Assembly (NCBI GenBank): GCA_902826945.1
Contig: CADEGS010000072.1
Coordinates: 1-18,005 of the forward strand
DNA length: 18,005 nucleotides
Source of the DNA: an uncultured bacterium
Lineage (GTDB): Bacteria; Planctomycetota; UBA1135; GCA-002686595
Direction of reading: 5' to 3'
The position numbers and the translations under genes are program-made. Each line of letters begins with the position of its first letter. Position 1 is the stretch's first letter. The notes under the pieces were generated by a model. That model had not been told where the DNA came from, did no database searches, and saw only the letters and a program-made list of their open reading frames with translations. Positions 13,899 through 18,005 of the stretch are shown piece after piece.

Positions 13899-16800
13899 GC
13901 CGCGCGCCGCGGCGCGCGCGCGCGCGGTGGGCGTCGGTCGGCGCGGTGAGCGGTCGGTCCCGGAGCGCGCGCGCCCCCCGCCTGCGCGCGTGCGCGCTGG
14001 CCCTGGCGCTCCTCGCGACGGCCCCGCTCGCACAGCAGCCGGCTGCGGCCGGCCCGCGCGCGGCGGCCGAGTTCGCGCTGCGCGGGCGCGCGCTCCTCGA
14101 CCCGCCCGGGGACCCCGACGCGCTCGCGAGCCCGCGCTGGGAGGATCGCGCGGCCGAGCTCGACCGCCTCGCGCGCGCCTTCGGGATCGGCGCGCCGGCG
14201 TCGGGGGCCCTGCTGCAGCGCTTGCTCGCCGCCTGCGACGATCCGCACCCGAACGTGCGCGCGCGCGCGCTCGCGGCCTGGGCCGCGGCGGCCGAGGACG
14301 CGCTGCCGGCGCCGCTCGCCGAGCGCCGCGCGCAGGACCTCTTGCCGCTCGTGCGGCTCGAGCTCGCGCGCGCGCTCGAGCGGCGCTTCGCCCCGCCGCT
14401 CGCGCCGGCCCTGGCGCGCCTCGCGCGCGACGCCGACGAGCGCGTGCGCGCGGCCGGGCGCGCGGCGCTCGCCGCGCACGCGGACCAGGCCGGCGCGGCG
14501 GCGGGCGCGCTCGCGCGCGAGCTGGCCGGCGCGGACGACCCCGACGCGCTCGTGCGCTGGGTGCTGGCGCTCGCCGCCGAGCATCCCGACCCGGCGCTCG
14601 CGCGCGCGCTGGCGGACGAGGCGGCGGCCGCGGCGCAGGGCGGCGGCGAGCCGGAGCGCGCGCGCCTGGCGCTCTTCGAGGCGCTGCGCTGCGCCGCGTG
14701 CGGCGCGGGCGACGCCGCGCGCCTGGCGCGCGCCTGGCCGGCGCTGGTGCGCGCGGGCCACGGCGGCGCGCGCGAGCGGCGCGCGCTCGTGCAGCGCGCG
14801 GCGCAGCGCCTCGCGCCCGCGGCGTGCGAGGCGTTCGCGGGCGCCTGGCTCGACGCGCTGGTCGCGCTCGAGGCGCGGGTCGAGGGCGCCCAGCACATGC
14901 GGGACGCAGAAGACCCACGGGACGCGCAGCGCGAGGAGCTGGCGGAGACCTGCGCCGACGGCGCGCTCCTGAGCGTCGGCGCGCGCCGCACGCTCGCCCT
15001 CGGGCTCGCGCGCCAGGGCCTGCGCGAGGGCTGGGACGCGCTCCTGCCGCGGCTGGTCGAGTCGCTCCGGGGCTGGGACGAGGCGAGCGCGCGCGCGCTC
15101 CTCGCGCGCGCCGGCGAGCCGGCGCTGGTCGCGCTCGAGACGACCTTCTTCCGCCACGGCGATCCCGTCGCGGCGGCGCTCCTGGCGGAGCGTCTGGCCG
15201 GCCCGGACGACGCCGGCCGCGCGCGCGCCTTCCGCACGCTGGCGAGCGCGCGCGGGATCGAGCTCGAGGGCGAGCGCCTGGCCGCCTGCTGGCGCTCGCT
15301 CGCGCCCGAGCGCGCCGCGCGCGCGCTCGACTGGCTGCCGCGCGACGTCCCGTTCCCCGCGCTGCGCGAGGCGTGGCTCGCGCTGGGGGAGCCCGGCGGC
15401 GACGCGCGGCGCGTCGCGGTCGAGCTCCTGGCGCCCTTCGCGGGCGACGCGGCCGTGCGCGCGCGCCTCGAGCGCTGGCTCGAGGCGGACCTCGCCGGCT
15501 GGGAGGACGCGCTCGCCACCGGCGCGGCGGAAGCCGACGCGCGTCCCCGCGAGCTGTGGGTGCAGGGCGAGCTGCGCGCGCTGGCGCGCGTCGATCCCGA
15601 GCGCTCGCTCCCCGCCTTCGCGCGCGCGCTCGAGCGCGCCGGTGGGCGCTCCGACGACGTCGGCAAGTGGGCCGTCGCCGGCCTGCTGCGCAGCGCGGCC
15701 GGGCGCGCGCTGCTCGAGCGCGCGCTGGCGGCGGCGGACGACGCGACGCCGGGCGCGGGCCTCTCGTGGAGCGCGCTCGGCGAGCGCGCGCGGGTCGAGG
15801 CCGCGCTCGGCCTGGCCGCGAACGCGCGCGTGCTCGCGCCGGAGGCGCGCGCCCGGCTCGTCGGCGTGCTGGAGGAGGCCCACCCCGGCGCGGCGTGGGA
15901 CCTGGCGGTGCGCATCGTGGACGCGCTGGGGACGCTCGGCGGCGCGCGCGCGCTCGCCTTCCTCGAAGCCCTGGCGCTCGATCGCGGCCGCGGCGGCGAG
16001 GAGCGGCTGGCGGCCGTGGAGGCGCTCGAGGGCTTCGGCGGCGAGGAGGGCCCCGCGGCGCTGGAGCGCGCCTCGCGGCTGGCGCCCGACCTCGAGACGC
16101 GCGTGGCGGCGCTGCGCGCGCTCGGACGCGCGCTGGGCGCGAGCGACGAGGCCGAGCGCGCGAGCGCCCGCGCGCGGCTCGAGCAGCGCTCGCACGCGAT
16201 CCTCTACGGCGCCGAGGCCACCGCCGAGGGCGGCGAGCTGCTGCGCGAGTCCCTGCTCTTCGCCTGGAGCCAGGACGCGCCGCCCGGCGCGCCCGTGCGC
16301 GTGCCCGCCTTCGTGGCCGACGCCTGGCTCGGTCCCGCGCTCCGGCGCGCGCCCGCGGACCTCGCGCAGCGCTTCGCCGGGCGCGACCTGCCGGCGCCGG
16401 GCTTCGCCTGGACGGGCGAGCTCGCGCTCGCCGCCGCGCTGGCGCGCCAGGGCGAGCTCTCCGGCGCGCTGGAGCGCGCGGGCGCGTGGCACACGCTCGA
16501 CGCGCGCCTGCTCCTGGCGCTGGCGCGCGCGGCCGCGCTGGGCGCCGAGCGCACGCGCGGGCGCGGCGAGGAGGGCGCGCTCGCGCGCGAGGTCGGGGGC
16601 GGCGCCGACGCGGCGGACGCGCTGGCGCGCGCCGGCCTGGTCGCGCTGGCCGGCGAGCCCGAGCCCGACCGCGACGCCGAGGACGCGCGCGTGCGCGCGC
16701 GCTGGCAGCTCGCGCTCGCGGCGCGGCGGCGCGGCGAGTGGGGCACGCTGGCGCGGCTGGCGGGCGCGCTCGCCGCGGAGCGCCGCGCCGGTCACGGCTC

Positions 16801-17071
16801 CGAGCGCGTCTGGGCCGAGTGCCTGGGCGCGTTCGACCGCGAGGCGCGCGTCGATCCCGACGCGCGGCTCGCGAGCCTGGTCTGGCAGGCGCGCGCGTGG
16901 AGCGCCTTGCGCGCGGGCGCGCCCGCCGCGGCGCGCGACGCGGCGGCGCGCGCGGCGGCGCGCCTGGGCCTCTCGGCCGTCGCGCACGCCGAAGAGGAGC
17001 GCCTCGAGCGCGCCCTCGCGGCCGGTGCGGCCGAGGCGCCGGCGCTGCCGGAAGGCTCCGCGCCGCGTTGA
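13895..17071 (+). CDS. Exported HEAT-repeat-like protein
   Basis: 1058 aa, starting at the ATG that overlaps the nnrD stop by four bases. A long Arg-rich n-region precedes a hydrophobic core (residues ~31-44) and a plausible cleavage site after PLA (about residue 46), so it is probably exported. From ~residue 90 on it is a solenoid of Ala/Leu/Arg-rich helical pairs, with HEAT-type units such as DDPHPNVRARALAAWAAA and RDADERVRAAGRAALAAHA; helical repeats continue to the C-terminus, where they look more TPR-like. No catalytic motif is evident; the repeats suggest a binding scaffold. Base composition is extreme, with alternating CG runs (for example 13912-13926, encoding Arg-Ala). It is not an obvious partner of NnrD or asparaginase, so the coupling may reflect compact gene packing. 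An alternative is a cytoplasmic protein with a misread N-terminus. Confidence 0.8.
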   Translation: MSRAPRRARARWASVGAVSGRSRSARAPRLRACALALALLATAPLAQQPAAAGPRAAAEFALRGRALLDPPGDPDALASPRWEDRAAELDRLARAFGIGAPASGALLQRLLAACDDPHPNVRARALAAWAAAAEDALPAPLAERRAQDLLPLVRLELARALERRFAPPLAPALARLARDADERVRAAGRAALAAHADQAGAAAGALARELAGADDPDALVRWVLALAAEHPDPALARALADEAAAAAQGGGEPERARLALFEALRCAACGAGDAARLARAWPALVRAGHGGARERRALVQRAAQRLAPAACEAFAGAWLDALVALEARVEGAQHMRDAEDPRDAQREELAETCADGALLSVGARRTLALGLARQGLREGWDALLPRLVESLRGWDEASARALLARAGEPALVALETTFFRHGDPVAAALLAERLAGPDDAGRARAFRTLASARGIELEGERLAACWRSLAPERAARALDWLPRDVPFPALREAWLALGEPGGDARRVAVELLAPFAGDAAVRARLERWLEADLAGWEDALATGAAEADARPRELWVQGELRALARVDPERSLPAFARALERAGGRSDDVGKWAVAGLLRSAAGRALLERALAAADDATPGAGLSWSALGERARVEAALGLAANARVLAPEARARLVGVLEEAHPGAAWDLAVRIVDALGTLGGARALAFLEALALDRGRGGEERLAAVEALEGFGGEEGPAALERASRLAPDLETRVAALRALGRALGASDEAERASARARLEQRSHAILYGAEATAEGGELLRESLLFAWSQDAPPGAPVRVPAFVADAWLGPALRRAPADLAQRFAGRDLPAPGFAWTGELALAAALARQGELSGALERAGAWHTLDARLLLALARAAALGAERTRGRGEEGALAREVGGGADAADALARAGLVALAGEPEPDRDAEDARVRARWQLALAARRRGEWGTLARLAGALAAERRAGHGSERVWAECLGAFDREARVDPDARLASLVWQARAWSALRAGAPAAARDAAARAAARLGLSAVAHAEEERLERALAAGAAEAPALPEGSAPR

Positions 17072-17096
17072 GCTACCGCGCGCCTCGCCGGCGCTC

Positions 17097-17102
17097 TACG
17101 CT
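17097..17102 (+). promoter_or_regulatory. -10-like element TACGCT upstream of thyX
   Basis: TACGCT lies 26 bp after the stop of the HEAT-repeat gene. RNA would start about 17108-17110. This gives a ~38-nt leader to the ATG at 17147, while the GTG at 17108 would be at or outside the RNA end. Confidence 0.45.
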
Positions 17103-17134
17103 CTCCCGTGCCGGCGCCCGCGGCGGGCCCGAGC

Positions 17135-17138
17135 GGAG
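17135..17138 (+). promoter_or_regulatory. Ribosome binding site of thyX
   Basis: GGAG lies 8 nt before the ATG at 17147. It decides the start in favour of this ATG over the in-frame GTG at 17108, which has no ribosome site and would add a 13-residue Ala/Pro-rich tail not seen in the family. Confidence 0.6.
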
Positions 17139-17146
17139 ACGACGCC

Positions 17147-17959
17147 ATGACGACGACGCAACGCGCCACCCTGCTCGACGCGCCCGAAGGCGCCTTTCCC
17201 ACGCTCGACGACGGCATCGGCTTCGTCGCGCTGGTCGATCGCATGCGCTCCGACGCCGCGCTGAAGGTGGTCAACGCGGCGCGCATCTCCTACTCGCGCC
17301 AGAAGCAGGCCTTCTCCGAGGAGGACAAGAAGCTCGCGCGCTTCCTGTGGACGCACGGGCACACCTCGCCGTACCGGCACTCGTTCTTCACCTTCCACTG
17401 GAAGGCGCCGCTGTTCGTCTTCCGCCAGGCGTTCAAGTACCAGGTGGGCTCGACGTGGCGCGAGTACGAGGCGAACGGCGAGTCCGTCTCGCTGGCGGCC
17501 TTCGACGTGCTCTTCGACACCGACAAGGGCTGCAGCTGGAACGAGGTCTCCGGCCGCTACGTGAAGTGGGAGCCCGAGTTCTACGTCCCCGCGCGCATGC
17601 GCGCGAACCCGCCGCACGGCAACAAGCAGGCCTCGGTCGAGCTCTCCGAGGACTTCGACCACGAGCGCGAGCGCGCGCTCATGCGCGCCGAGTGCGAGGC
17701 GGCCTTCCGGCTCTACCGCGAGCGCCTCGAGCGCGGCGTGGCGAAGGAGATCGCGCGCATCCTCCTGCCGCAGAACCTCTACACGCAGGCCTACTGGACC
17801 GTCTCGCTCCAGGGCGTGATCCACTTCCTCGAGCAGCGCCTGAAGCCCGACGCGCAGCACGAGATCCGCCGCTACGCCGAGGGCGTGTGGAGCCTGGTCG
17901 CGGGCGAGCTCGAGCGGCTCGGGCTGGCGCGCGACGACTTCGAGCCGGGAAGAGCCTGA
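17147..17959 (+). CDS. thyX: Flavin-dependent thymidylate synthase ThyX, variant motif
   Basis: 270 aa; typical ThyX proteins are ~220-250. It makes dTMP from dUMP using methylene-THF, FAD and NADPH. The whole fold aligns by eye with Thermotoga maritima ThyX: GFVALVDRM, ARISYS, HGHTSPYRHSFFTFHWKAPLF (H78 = Tm H53), EIARILLPQNLYT (R204 = Tm R147), and LEQRLKPDAQHEIRRYA (R231 = Tm R174). The signature motif is unusual. Where T. maritima has RHR-xx-S-x-NE-x-S-x-RY, this protein has KYQ at 97-99, an insertion of about 28 residues, and then SWNEVSGRY at 130-138. FAD- and dUMP-contacting residues E133, S135, R137 and Y138 are retained, but the Arg-His-Arg triplet is not. Phage-type ThyX proteins with K-H-x-V-G-x-x-W-N-E are known to me and look related. 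No thyA is seen here. After the stop only 46 bp of the window remain, with no feature. Confidence 0.92.
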   Translation: MTTTQRATLLDAPEGAFPTLDDGIGFVALVDRMRSDAALKVVNAARISYSRQKQAFSEEDKKLARFLWTHGHTSPYRHSFFTFHWKAPLFVFRQAFKYQVGSTWREYEANGESVSLAAFDVLFDTDKGCSWNEVSGRYVKWEPEFYVPARMRANPPHGNKQASVELSEDFDHERERALMRAECEAAFRLYRERLERGVAKEIARILLPQNLYTQAYWTVSLQGVIHFLEQRLKPDAQHEIRRYAEGVWSLVAGELERLGLARDDFEPGRA

Positions 17960-18005
17960 GAAAGAATCCTGCGCGGCCCCCAGCACCGTCTGGCTCCGCC
18001 CTGGC

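Noticed and set aside
13912..13926. Alternating CG run as a possible Z-DNA or regulatory tract
   Set aside because: It encodes Arg-Ala codons at the start of the HEAT gene, and similar CG runs are scattered through the gene. It is explained by codon use.
11463..14918. A 1151-codon minus-strand open frame covering the asparaginase, nnrD and HEAT genes
   Set aside because: Only its last 141 codons look like protein (membrane hairpin and zinc ribbon). The rest is Arg/Pro/Ala low complexity, antisense to well-identified genes, and arises because stop codons are rare in such GC-rich DNA.
13715..16987. A 1090-codon minus-strand open frame opposite the HEAT-repeat gene
   Set aside because: It mirrors the Ala/Arg/Leu codons of the + strand gene, has no domain or signal, and has no ribosome site or promoter-like element. 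The + strand frame has a signal peptide and repeat periodicity.
17108..17146. GTG at 17108 as a leaderless thyX start
   Set aside because: The -10-like element predicts an RNA start at or just past this GTG. The ATG at 17147 has GGAG 8 nt upstream and matches the family N-terminus better.
1..18005. Search for CRISPR arrays, transposases, integrases, toxin-antitoxin or defence genes
   Set aside because: No regular direct repeats with spacers, no terminal inverted repeats flanking a gene, and no protein resembling these systems was seen.

Overview
The window is very GC-rich with strong G/C preference at third codon positions. It carries eleven protein genes (one cut by the left edge) and one tRNA gene. 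The gene content best fits a planctomycete: a Cys-rich secreted protein with a C-terminal region resembling those of planctomycete exported proteins, a sulfatase-fold/TPR lipoprotein, two proteins built from carboxypeptidase-regulatory-like beta-sandwich repeats, a vanadium-haloperoxidase-like lipoprotein, a TPR/gluzincin protein and ThyX. The phylum is inferred from style, not from a marker gene. Other GC-rich phyla such as Myxococcota or Acidobacteriota are not excluded.

Layout. Positions 2-823 hold the 3' end of a secreted-protein gene, closed by a perfect 13-bp hairpin terminator. Positions 956-7418 carry four + strand genes, nearly all for exported or envelope proteins: a jelly-roll/TPR/metallopeptidase-like protein, an alkaline-phosphatase-superfamily lipoprotein with TPRs, a vanadium-haloperoxidase-family lipoprotein, and a membrane-anchored beta-sandwich protein overlapping it by one base. 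A 1079-aa multi-repeat beta-sandwich protein converges on them (10710-7471, minus). Upstream of it on the minus strand are tRNA-Ser(UGA), a bifunctional-nuclease-family gene (DUF151) and a small two-TM zinc-ribbon protein, apparently one transcription unit. A 51-bp divergent promoter region separates these from a + strand group: a Rhizobium-type asparaginase, NAD(P)H-hydrate dehydratase, a 1058-aa exported HEAT-repeat protein (start overlaps the previous stop) and ThyX with its own promoter.

How the genes work together. The left half is envelope and exported machinery of unknown substrate. The right half is housekeeping: nucleotide and cofactor upkeep (ThyX, NAD(P)HX repair), asparagine use, and a serine tRNA. 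I see no CRISPR array, transposase, phage gene, toxin-antitoxin pair or recognisable defence system. The signals most worth following are regulatory and structural: a recurring TA[C/G]NNT -10-like element placed so close to some GTG starts that leaderless translation is likely, Shine-Dalgarno sequences inside short hairpins before two minus-strand genes, overlapping divergent promoters, and a ThyX whose signature motif is altered and split by a 28-residue insertion.
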